Positions 1 to 5,624 of a DNA stretch of 6,665 bases are shown one piece after another. The stretch covers positions 1 through 6,665 of the forward strand of contig JABMQR010000115.1 in NCBI GenBank assembly GCA_013202335.1, written 5' to 3'. The stretch is from Bacteroidota bacterium. Lineage in GTDB: Bacteria; Spirochaetota; Spirochaetia; JABMQR01. How positions within the stretch are numbered: the stretch's first letter is position 1; each line of letters opens with the position of its first letter. The translations under genes were made by a program, and so were the position numbers. Below the pieces are notes generated by a model. It was given only the letters and a program-made list of their open reading frames with translations. It did not search any database and was not told where the DNA came from.

Positions 1-1
1 C

Positions 2-550
2 CCTGAAGAAGCAGCAGATTCTCTCATTGGTGCCTATTCCGGTGCAGGAACAATTTTCGGTAATACCGGCGGGGTAATGGAAGCAGCTGTTCGAACAGCA
101 TATAATCTGGTAACAGGTGAGAATATGGTCGATGTCAATATCAATGCAGTTCGTGGTATGGAAGGTATCAAAAAGGGTGAAGTAGATATTAAAGGAACAA
201 AAGTTAAAATTGCTGTTGCACATGGAATGGCCAATGTCAGCGAGCTTCTGGAAGAGATTCGTGAAGCAAAGAGCAATAATGCCGAACCTCCCTATCATTT
301 TATTGAAGTAATGGCATGTCGCGGTGGCTGTATTGCCGGGGGCGGCCAACCCTATTCAACTACCGACAATATTCGTGAAATGAGAATTGCCGGTCTCTAT
401 AAAGATGATGAGATGAGTGTAATCCGCTGTTCACATGACAATCATGAAATTAAGCATATCTATAAGGATTATCTTGGTGCACCGCTTAGTGAGAAATCAC
501 ATCACCTGCTCCATACAACCTATCAGACCAGACCTCTCTATAAGAAGTAG
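2..550 (+). CDS. hydA: [FeFe] hydrogenase catalytic subunit, C-terminal part (5' end outside window)
   Basis: This is the C-terminal 182 residues of an iron-only hydrogenase, which catalyses reversible H2 formation at the H-cluster in the cytoplasm. The frame is open from base 2 with no start, so the gene continues to the left. Visible family motifs are IFGNTGGVMEAAVRT (about residues 18-32) and the H-cluster loop MACRGGCIAGGGQP (about 104-117). That loop contains the two cysteines (codons at 317 and 329) equivalent to the last two H-cluster ligands. The final 65 or so residues match the hydrogenase small-subunit-like C-terminal domain, with LYKDDE, IRCSHDN, IYKDYLGAPLSEKSHHLLHTTY. The TSCCP loop and the N-terminal Fe-S domains are not in the window. 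Type (monomeric ferredoxin-linked, or NAD(P)-linked multimeric HndD/HydA-like) therefore cannot be decided, and the symbol is generic. An Arg follows the first loop cysteine, where Pro or His is more usual. The gene ends 31 bp before an insertion sequence. Confidence 0.93.
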   Translation, partial: PEEAADSLIGAYSGAGTIFGNTGGVMEAAVRTAYNLVTGENMVDVNINAVRGMEGIKKGEVDIKGTKVKIAVAHGMANVSELLEEIREAKSNNAEPPYHFIEVMACRGGCIAGGGQPYSTTDNIREMRIAGLYKDDEMSVIRCSHDNHEIKHIYKDYLGAPLSEKSHHLLHTTYQTRPLYKK

Positions 551-577
551 AGCAAATTTAATAAATTTACATAAATC

Positions 578-581
578 TTTT
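578..581. repeat. Likely target site duplication, left copy (TTTT)
   Basis: TTTT abuts the left IS end and is repeated at 2513-2516 abutting the right end. The next bases (C on the left, G on the right) differ, so the duplication is at most 4 bp. The sequence is simple, so a chance match cannot be excluded. Confidence 0.6.
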
Positions 582-598
582 GGGGCTGTTGCAAAAGT
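582..598 (+). repeat. IS left terminal inverted repeat
   Basis: GGGGCTGTTGCAAAAGT is identical to the complement of 2496-2512. It lies on the transposase 3' side of the element and also forms the 5' arm of the end hairpin. Confidence 0.9.
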
Positions 599-620
599 GA
601 AATATGTAACAGCCTCTTTT
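582..620 (+). terminator. Left IS-end hairpin, terminator-like
   Basis: GGCTGTTGC (584-592) pairs with GTAACAGCC (606-614) with one G-U pair. The stem can extend by G583-T615 wobble and G582-C616. The loop is 13 nt and the stem is followed by TCTTTTCTC. This has the form of an intrinsic terminator for plus-strand transcription, so it could now terminate the hydrogenase transcript. It would also keep outside transcription from running into the transposase antisense. Confidence 0.6.
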
Positions 621-772
621 CTCTATTTAGCAGGCAAATCAACCTGACGAACCAAAAATCAAAAAAACGCCAAAAACATACACCAGCAGCCCTCTCAGTG
701 CAAGATTCTGGGCACAGGTATCCTACTAATTGACCTGTTGAGAACCTCATCTGTTAATATTTAGGATTAAAA
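599..772. other. Non-coding left part of the IS, downstream of the transposase
   Basis: About 170 bp lie between the transposase stop and the left inverted repeat. Apart from the rest of the left-end hairpin and a T-rich stretch I see no gene or clear motif. Short open frames here cross the IS boundary or overlap the hydrogenase and are not credible. Confidence 0.6.
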
Positions 773-2359
773 TCAAGCTGTATTTTCAGCAATACGGTAA
801 AAAAATGGAGTCCCCATTTGATTACGAGCCAATTTATTGCCCAGATGAACTGCATTCATTGCTAAGCAGACGAGCAGCCATTCAGTATAGATTCCTTTCA
901 TCCCAGACCGTAAGAATCGTCTGAATGACCAATTCCCCTTGATCTGCGCAAAGACTCCTTCTGCCTGAATACTTCTATTGACCCGAACCTCTTTCCCTCT
1001 GTCACTCGTAATCGACTCAAGAGCTTGATCATGGTAGGTTGCTAACTGCCGATTCACATACAGATGCTTATACTTTGCTGTATTCTTCTTCATGCAGACT
1101 TTTCTAAAGTTACAGCTCCTGCACCCCCGCTTACAGTAGTAGATATGAATCTGCGTAGTATATCCATACTGGTTGGTTGACTTACGCATCTGCTTAAAAA
1201 TCAGCTTTCTGCCTGCAGCACAGACAAAGAAATCACCACACTCATCATACTCCATGTTTTGTCTACGACCAATATCCTGCTTTCTCTTCCGCTTCTTAGA
1301 TTGTTCATAGTTCTGTGGTTTGATGTAAGCAGTGATTCCCCGCTGTGCCAAGGCTTCAAAGTTCTGCTGACTGTCATAGCCGCTATCAGCACAGTATCCC
1401 CGGTAGGTCCAGTCGATGTGCTTATGCATATGATCAAGGGCTGGAATCAGTGTTACATAATCTGTTCGATCAGCACTGGCATAGGCTCCTACCGTATAGC
1501 CACCATCTACTAATACCTGCAGATTGTAAGCGGGTTTGAGCTGACCATTTTTCATATAGTCATCCTTCATCCGCATAAATGTGGCATCGGAATCTGTCTT
1601 ACTCATACTGTTACGTCCTTGCATGGAAGCAAGATAGCATTGGTATCGGGTAAGTTTTTCATGATACGCACTGGCATCTCGGTAGAATCGTTGGACAGCA
1701 GTTAATCGATGACCTCTGCCGGATGTCTCTGGGATCACCGACTTTTTGGTTGCAGTTAATCGAGATCGAATTTCTTCTAGGGCCACAAGGAGATCATCAG
1801 TGGGTATTTCCCACTGGTAATAATCACTAACCTCACTAATCAAGGTATGGATATGGCCGGAGAGCTTCTCTTGGTTCTTCAAGGTTACTTTCTTCCAGAC
1901 GAAAGAGTATCGTCCTGCTTTTGATTCAATTTTTGTACCGTCTTGATATACCACATCCTTAGTTAACTCACCGAGTTGTTCGAGTCTTCCCACGACCTGG
2001 AAGAACAGTTGATCAATGGCCTGTTCGTGGGTATGAACAAACCGGTCAAAAGTGCAGTGGTCTGGCGCTTTTCTCCCATCAAGCACTTTGATCAGGAATA
2101 AGTCACGTGTGCACAGTCGTTCTAATTCACGGGAACTGTACTTGCCTTGGGTGCGGGCATACAAGAGGATAATCATCATGGTGTAGGGATCTAGGGCAGA
2201 AGGACGACCTGTTTTTTTCTTAGGAGGAAAGAATTTACAGTAATCAAGGTTTTGTAGAAGAAGCAGAAGAGCTGTTTCCTGTTCTGCAAGTTCAAAAGGA
2301 ATTGAGATATTTAAATCAAGAAATAATTGATTATGCTGGGGAAAAGATGTAATATTCAT
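773..2359 (-). CDS. IS1182-family transposase (DDE type)
   Basis: This 528-residue transposase cuts and joins the IS ends. Residues about 45-125 resemble the DUF772 N-terminal domain of IS1182/IS5-type transposases (GRPSALDPYTMMIILLYA, then the YSSRELERLC region). The catalytic DDE residues are D140 (VVYQDGTKIESKAGR), D325 (GYCADSGYDS) and E468 (NRSIQAEGVFAQIKG). Between the second and third lies a zinc-ribbon-like cysteine group: C374, C380, C409, C413, C416 and C422. The length is normal for a complete family member and there is no frameshift. The start at 2359 is the first ATG, with AAAGG (complement of 2370-2374) 10 nt upstream, a slightly long spacing. The stop is at 773-775. The gene is transcribed against the host genes on both sides. 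Confidence 0.95.
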   Translation of the reverse strand: MNITSFPQHNQLFLDLNISIPFELAEQETALLLLLQNLDYCKFFPPKKKTGRPSALDPYTMMIILLYARTQGKYSSRELERLCTRDLFLIKVLDGRKAPDHCTFDRFVHTHEQAIDQLFFQVVGRLEQLGELTKDVVYQDGTKIESKAGRYSFVWKKVTLKNQEKLSGHIHTLISEVSDYYQWEIPTDDLLVALEEIRSRLTATKKSVIPETSGRGHRLTAVQRFYRDASAYHEKLTRYQCYLASMQGRNSMSKTDSDATFMRMKDDYMKNGQLKPAYNLQVLVDGGYTVGAYASADRTDYVTLIPALDHMHKHIDWTYRGYCADSGYDSQQNFEALAQRGITAYIKPQNYEQSKKRKRKQDIGRRQNMEYDECGDFFVCAAGRKLIFKQMRKSTNQYGYTTQIHIYYCKRGCRSCNFRKVCMKKNTAKYKHLYVNRQLATYHDQALESITSDRGKEVRVNRSIQAEGVFAQIKGNWSFRRFLRSGMKGIYTEWLLVCLAMNAVHLGNKLARNQMGTPFFYRIAENTA

Positions 2360-2394
2360 ATGCGTGTTACCTTTAATTGTTTGTGGTAAAACAA

Positions 2395-2424
2395 ATTATA
2401 ACACGTATTGGGGTTGCGTCGCAA
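2395..2424 (-). promoter_or_regulatory. Putative transposase promoter
   Basis: Reading the minus strand, TTGCGA (complement of 2419-2424) and a consensus TATAAT (complement of 2395-2400) are 18 bp apart and upstream of the transposase start. The -35 region sits inside an imperfect palindrome (2411-2428, GGGTTGC and GCAATCCC arms), which could be a binding site for the transposase or another repressor. Confidence 0.6.
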
Positions 2425-2495
2425 TCCCTTTTATTTGGTAAATTATTACGGTATAAGTGTTTATATAAAAAAGGCTGTCGCTTAAGTCTTTTCTG

Positions 2496-2512
2496 ACTTT
2501 TGCAACAGCCCC
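2496..2512 (-). repeat. IS right terminal inverted repeat
   Basis: Reads ACTTTTGCAACAGCCCC on the plus strand, the exact complement of 582-598. It lies on the transposase promoter side and forms the 3' arm of the right-end hairpin. Confidence 0.9.
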
Positions 2513-2516
2513 TTTT
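2513..2516. repeat. Likely target site duplication, right copy (TTTT)
   Basis: This is the partner of 578-581. Joining the flanks across one copy restores a continuous AT-rich intergenic sequence. Confidence 0.6.
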
Positions 2517-2590
2517 GTTGTAGACTGTGTTCAGCTGGATTTTTCAACTGTCCCGAAAAGGGTGGGAAACGTTTCTCCTTATTAGGTGAG

Positions 2591-2621
2591 GCTCTTTCAA
2601 AATTACTAATTTTGAAAGAGC
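2591..2621. repeat. Perfect 31-bp palindrome (15-bp arms, 1-nt centre)
   Basis: GCTCTTTCAAAATTA (2591-2605) and its exact complement (2607-2621) flank one C. No T-run follows directly on either strand (the nearest, on the plus strand, is at 2639-2643), so it is not a canonical intrinsic terminator. It may still be the native hydrogenase terminator separated from its gene by the IS. The left arm with flank (2588-2604) matches the IS terminal repeat at 13 of 17 positions, so a relic of a related element end is another possibility. Confidence 0.85.
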
Positions 2622-2634
2622 TGCCGATTAGCCA

Positions 2635-2699
2635 GAAGTTTTTGATTTTTGATATAGTGTTACTATATAATAATATAGATACTTCAAATCAAAAACTTC
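2635..2699. repeat. 14-bp inverted repeat framing a promoter, with an overlapping direct repeat
   Basis: GAAGTTTTTGATTT (2635-2648) is exactly complementary to 2686-2699 across a 37-bp AT-rich interval. The right arm overlaps a 10-bp direct repeat ACTTCAAATC (2681-2690 and 2695-2704, 14-bp spacing). A smaller inverted repeat TATAGT-GTT-ACTATA lies inside. The promoter elements fall in the left arm and the interval, so this could be an operator, but no known regulator motif was recognised. Confidence 0.65.
2642..2671 (+). promoter_or_regulatory. Putative promoter of the DUF1638-PhoH-CRP genes
   Basis: TTGATT (2642-2647) and a consensus TATAAT (2666-2671) are 18 bp apart, putting the start point near 2678, about 50 bp before the ATG. 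The -35 lies in the left arm of the 14-bp inverted repeat. TTGATA at 2649-2654 with TAATAT at 2671-2676 is a weaker alternative. Confidence 0.55.
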
Positions 2700-2729
2700 A
2701 AATCCAGGTATTCATATTATGGAGATAAC

Positions 2730-3461
2730 ATGAAGTATAAGCTAATATCCTGCGAGGTTTTTATGAGAATGGCCTGTTTGGCCATCTCCAATTCCCCGCA
2801 TATTATAGATCTGGATTTTACCAGGCTCGGAGCCCATGAAGACCCGGCTTCCCTGAATGAAAACCTGCAAAGTAAAATAGATGCAGCCGATGAAAGCGGT
2901 GAGTACGACGCAATCCTTCTGGGCTATGGACTTTGCGGAAACAGTATTGCCGGTTTAAAAGCACGTACCCTACCGCTGATAATTCCGCGGGCACATGACT
3001 GCTGTACCATATTTCTCGGCTCCAAACAAAAGTTTCTTGAGCATTTCAGTGAGAAACTGAGTTCCCAATGGAGCTCTGTAGGCTATATGGAGAGAAGTAA
3101 TGACTATTTACGGAATACCGATACAGGTAAAATGATGGGTCTTGATAAGGACTATGAGGAGCTTGTAGAGCAGTACGGTGAAGAGAATGCAAAATATGTG
3201 TGGGAAACTCTTCATCCGGTAATACATAGCGATGAGCTGATATTCATAGATGTTCCGGAGCTGTCCCATTTGGGATCTGTGGAGACCATGAGAGTCCTGG
3301 CAGAAGAAGAGAATAAAAAACTAAAAGTAATCGAAGGTGATATGCGAATTATTACCGGACTTATCCATGGAGAGTGGCATGAAGATGATTACCTGCTGGT
3401 ACAGCCCGGTAAACAGGTGAAAGTGCTGTATGATCAGGAAAAAGTGATTAGTATTGAGTAG
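2730..3461 (+). CDS. DUF1638-like protein of unknown function
   Basis: This 243-residue soluble protein has no signal peptide or membrane segment. It resembles the DUF1638 family through GYGLCGN (65-71) and PRAHDCCTIFLGS (86-98). Together with SCEVF near the start (C8) these give conserved-looking Cys, His and Asp residues that could bind a metal or cofactor; that role is inference. DUF1638 proteins are frequent in anaerobes and often lie near corrinoid methyltransferases, but none is visible here and no reaction can be assigned. The start is supported by GGAG (2721-2724) 5 nt before the ATG. The gene is first of three same-strand genes and ends 76 bp before the PhoH start. The family call rests on motif memory. 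Confidence 0.7.
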   Translation: MKYKLISCEVFMRMACLAISNSPHIIDLDFTRLGAHEDPASLNENLQSKIDAADESGEYDAILLGYGLCGNSIAGLKARTLPLIIPRAHDCCTIFLGSKQKFLEHFSEKLSSQWSSVGYMERSNDYLRNTDTGKMMGLDKDYEELVEQYGEENAKYVWETLHPVIHSDELIFIDVPELSHLGSVETMRVLAEEENKKLKVIEGDMRIITGLIHGEWHEDDYLLVQPGKQVKVLYDQEKVISIE

Positions 3462-3525
3462 GCGACTGCACCTGATGCAAAAAAAGGTGGATATCTGGCA
3501 GAAATTCAATTATGCTTATGATGAC

Positions 3526-3530
3526 AGGAG
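3526..3530 (+). promoter_or_regulatory. Ribosome binding site that fixes the PhoH start at 3538
   Basis: AGGAG lies 7 nt before ATG 3538. The in-frame ATG at 3454 has no such site, overlaps the end of the previous gene and adds 28 residues unlike any PIN domain start. Confidence 0.8.
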
Positions 3531-3537
3531 TATTGTT

Positions 3538-4869
3538 ATGAGTAAAAAAATAGTCAAAACTTTCATTATTGATACCAACGTTCTTATTCACCGATCGGAT
3601 GCAATACTCTCATTTAAGGATTGTGAAGTAGTAGTTCCAATCTGGGTACTTGAAGAGTTGGATAAATTGAAGACCTATTCTGATGAACGGGGACGAAGTG
3701 CCCGGCAGGCAATTCGGTTTATCGAAGAGCGGACAGGACACAACGGTCTTGCAAAAGGAGTGAAGATTGAAAATGGATCTACACTTCGCATTGCATTGGA
3801 ATTTGATAAAAAGCTTGCCACCGATCTCCCTCTTAACAGTAATGATAATAAAATTATTTTCTGTGCATTGACGATACAGAAGCAGGCTGCTCATCCAAAT
3901 GTTAAAAATGAAGTTTTCTTTGTTTCAAAAGATATTAATGCCAGAGTAAAAGCACGGGCTCTTGGTCTTCATGCAGTGGATTATGAGAAGCAGAAAGCCT
4001 ACCTTGCAAGTCTCTATGCCGGATATAGGGAAACTTCTGTTTCCCCGGATATAATAGACAGTCTGATAAAAGGGGAAAGGATTGACTGGCAGGATAAACT
4101 TTTTGAGAACGAATTTCTGCTTCTTACAGACAATTCCGGGAGACAAATTACTGTCCGTTATAATAAACCGGAAGAGGGAAGCGGCCATATTGTGTATGTG
4201 GAAACCTATGAAAATGGTGTAAGCGGAATAGCCCCGCTTAACCCGCAGCAGCAAATGGCTTTTAATCTGCTGCTCGATGAGAAAGTATCCCTTGTTACCC
4301 TTGTGGGCAAAGCGGGTACGGGAAAAACACTACTTGCGCTCGCAGCAGGATTGAAAAAAGTTTTTGAGAGCAAAGCCTATAACCGTGTTTTGGCCAGCCG
4401 GCCAATAATGCCGTTGGGTAAAGATATCGGATATCTTCCGGGTGACAAGTCAGAAAAGCTGTCGCACTGGATGAAACCGCTTGTTGATAACCTTGAACTG
4501 ATAGTTTCGGTTAATACTAATAAATCTGATTATAAGAATGTCGAAGGGATACTCAAAAGCAGCAGAGTTGAGATTGAGGCTATAACCTATATTCGTGGAA
4601 GATCTCTTCCTAAACAGTTTATAATTGTTGATGAAGCGCAGAATCTTTCACCTCATGAGATAAAAACTATCGTTAGTCGTGCAGGTAAAGATACTAAGGT
4701 TGTATTGACCGGCGATCCAAACCAGATAGACAGTCCCTACCTTGATAGTGATTCAAACGGGCTCACCTATCTGGTCGAGTTATTTAAGGGACAAAAAATA
4801 TTCGGTCACGTTACTCTCTTAAAGTCTGAGAGAAGTGAACTTGCCGAACTTGCTGCGGAGCTGCTATGA
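3538..4869 (+). CDS. PIN domain-PhoH family ATPase (PhoH2/YlaK type)
   Basis: This 443-residue protein joins an N-terminal PIN ribonuclease domain to a C-terminal PhoH P-loop ATPase, the PhoH2/YlaK arrangement. Such proteins are described as RNA helicases/ribonucleases, so a role in cytoplasmic RNA processing is likely; the substrate is unknown. PIN residues are D12 (FIIDTNVLIH), E39/E40 (VLEELDKLK), D103 (NSNDNKII) and D132 (VSKDINARVKARALG), so the acidic metal site looks complete. Walker A is GKAGTGKT (257-264) and Walker B is IIVDEAQN (D365, E366), followed by VVLTGDPNQID. Length is normal and the frame is intact. The stop overlaps the start of the CRP/FNR gene by 4 nt (ATGA), which suggests translational coupling. 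The upstream-start version (3454) would give 471 residues and is not favoured. Confidence 0.92.
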   Translation: MSKKIVKTFIIDTNVLIHRSDAILSFKDCEVVVPIWVLEELDKLKTYSDERGRSARQAIRFIEERTGHNGLAKGVKIENGSTLRIALEFDKKLATDLPLNSNDNKIIFCALTIQKQAAHPNVKNEVFFVSKDINARVKARALGLHAVDYEKQKAYLASLYAGYRETSVSPDIIDSLIKGERIDWQDKLFENEFLLLTDNSGRQITVRYNKPEEGSGHIVYVETYENGVSGIAPLNPQQQMAFNLLLDEKVSLVTLVGKAGTGKTLLALAAGLKKVFESKAYNRVLASRPIMPLGKDIGYLPGDKSEKLSHWMKPLVDNLELIVSVNTNKSDYKNVEGILKSSRVEIEAITYIRGRSLPKQFIIVDEAQNLSPHEIKTIVSRAGKDTKVVLTGDPNQIDSPYLDSDSNGLTYLVELFKGQKIFGHVTLLKSERSELAELAAELL

Positions 4870-5555
4870 GTGATTACATTGATGATTGTGAGCTGCTGCT
4901 AAGCTGCCCGCTTTTTCAGGGGTTGAGTGTTAATAGACTGAACAGCCTGCTTTTTCCCCGGTACTGTCGAATAGTTTCCTACCCTGCGGGGGAGAGGATC
5001 TTAACACAAGGAACTAAATATGAGGATCTTTGTGTTTTGCTGGAAGGAAAGGCAGCCGCCCGGTTTTATGAGTATTCAGGGAAAACCGTTCTTGTTGAGA
5101 CACTGGAGGCTCCGGCTCCGGCCGCAGCCGCCATACTTTTTTCATCTGATCCATTTCTTCCGGTAACTCTTGAAGCTGATACCAATGTGAAGGCAGCCAT
5201 AATTACCCGTGCAGGACTGACCAGAGTTTTTCAGGCAGAACCGCAGGTGTTTGAGCGCTATCTCCGCGAAATGGGAGATAAAGTTTCGTTCCTGGCCGAG
5301 AAAGTTCGATTGGCAGAACTCGCAGGAATTCGTCAGCGGTTTGCTGATTATATACTCCGGCTTCGCAGCCGGTTTCATACCAATGAACTGGTTCTCCCCC
5401 TATCAAGAGAAAAACTTGCTGAAATGTTTGGCTCCGCACGTCCTTCTGTTTCGCGTGAAATCTCGCGTATGTGCGATGAGGGGCTGATTTCTGCAAGTGG
5501 AAAGGCTGTTACCATACTGCAGCCGGAAAAATTACAAAGTTTATTGGAATTGTAA
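4866..5555 (+). CDS. CRP/FNR-family transcriptional regulator
   Basis: This 229-residue regulator has an N-terminal cyclic-nucleotide-binding-type beta-barrel (about 12-115), a dimer helix (about 133-158) and a C-terminal winged helix-turn-helix (about 178-205: LPLSREKLAEMFGSARPSVS and following). The recognition helix includes R192, S196 and R197. The barrel starts in the usual way (CPLFQGLS, PAGERILTQG, LCVLLEGKAA). The cAMP-contacting Glu and Arg-Ser of E. coli CRP are not seen; the equivalent region reads PAAAAILF then FLPVT, so cAMP is an unlikely ligand. Cysteines C8, C14, C34, C56 and C203 do not follow the FNR cluster pattern. Overall it resembles HcpR-like or unclassified members; heme, NO or redox sensing is inference. 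It starts by ATGA overlap with the PhoH gene and lies next to a CRP-type palindrome and an Fe-S gene that it may control. Confidence 0.9.
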   Translation: MSDYIDDCELLLSCPLFQGLSVNRLNSLLFPRYCRIVSYPAGERILTQGTKYEDLCVLLEGKAAARFYEYSGKTVLVETLEAPAPAAAAILFSSDPFLPVTLEADTNVKAAIITRAGLTRVFQAEPQVFERYLREMGDKVSFLAEKVRLAELAGIRQRFADYILRLRSRFHTNELVLPLSREKLAEMFGSARPSVSREISRMCDEGLISASGKAVTILQPEKLQSLLEL

Positions 5556-5566
5556 CATAAGTTACA
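5551..5566. promoter_or_regulatory. Perfect CRP/FNR-type operator
   Basis: TGTAACATAAGTTACA is a perfect inverted repeat. Written TGTAA-N6-TTACA it has exactly the spacing of CRP-family sites (E. coli CRP: TGTGA-N6-TCACA). It overlaps the stop codon of the CRP/FNR gene (5553-5555) and lies 59 bp before the next ATG. Its centre, 5558.5, is about 41.5 bp upstream of the start point predicted from TATAGT at 5588-5593. This fits class II activation of the Fe-S gene by the regulator encoded beside it. Confidence 0.7.
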
Positions 5567-5570
5567 GCAG

Positions 5571-5593
5571 TATAATTTTCCATACAGTATAGT
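5571..5593 (+). promoter_or_regulatory. Putative promoter of the Fe-S protein gene
   Basis: Two -10 candidates exist: TATAAT at 5571-5576 and TATAGT at 5588-5593. The second has no good -35 and would put the start near 5600, placing the operator at -41.5 as expected for an activator-dependent promoter. The first, with TTGTAA (5550-5555) only 15 bp upstream, would place the operator across the -35/spacer, which would mean repression. Sequence alone does not decide. Confidence 0.5.
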
Positions 5594-5624
5594 CTCATTA
5601 ATCATTAAATTAGGAGATAACCAT

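Larger units (their letters stand above)
582..2512 (-). mobile_element. IS1182-family insertion sequence, apparently complete (1931 bp)
   Basis: The element is bounded by a perfect 17-bp inverted repeat, GGGGCTGTTGCAAAAGT at 582-598 and its complement at 2496-2512. It is flanked by TTTT on both sides (578-581 and 2513-2516), a plausible 4-bp target duplication. It carries one transposase gene on the minus strand with an intact DDE triad. Each end folds into a hairpin. Length, single long transposase and end structure fit IS1182-type elements. It lies between the hydrogenase gene and the DUF1638 gene and breaks neither. If one copy of TTTT is removed, the original intergenic region was about 244 bp. 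The intact ORF and matching ends suggest recent insertion and possible activity. Confidence 0.9.
2464..2520. terminator. Right IS-end hairpin, bidirectional terminator-like
   Basis: The arm 2473-2488 pairs with 2495-2510 in 13 of 16 positions around a 6-nt loop. It is preceded by a run of A (T-run on the minus strand) and followed by CCTTTTG. With the similar left-end hairpin it would insulate the transposase from outside transcription and would stop plus-strand read-through into the genes downstream. Confidence 0.55.
2513..2729. other. Intergenic region between the IS and the DUF1638 gene
   Basis: These 217 non-coding bases are part of the original hydrogenase-DUF1638 spacer. Together with the IS right end, 2360-2729 holds no gene. 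Contents in order are a 10-bp palindrome GAAACGTTTC (2566-2575), a perfect 31-bp palindrome (2591-2621), a 14-bp inverted repeat with a promoter inside it (2635-2699), a 10-bp direct repeat, and a ribosome site (GGAG, 2721-2724). Confidence 0.8.

Noticed and set aside
435..750. Short open frames crossing the hydrogenase end and left IS end (both strands)
   Set aside because: They overlap a certain gene or cross the IS boundary, have no recognisable domain and no convincing ribosome site.
2642..2660. FNR box (TTGAT-N4-ATCAA) upstream of the DUF1638 gene
   Set aside because: TTGAT occurs twice, but no ATCAA lies at the required spacing; the matching AATCAA is about 40 bp away.
3467..3490. Small hairpin TGCA-CCTGA-TGCA followed by an A-run between the DUF1638 and PhoH genes
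   Set aside because: The stem is only 4 bp and the following run is A, not T, on the transcribed strand, so it is not a credible terminator.
3454..3537. 28-residue N-terminal extension of the PhoH protein (ATG 3454)
   Set aside because: It overlaps the previous stop codon, lacks a ribosome site and does not resemble the start of a PIN domain; ATG 3538 has AGGAG at 7 nt and begins MSKKIVKTFIIDTN.
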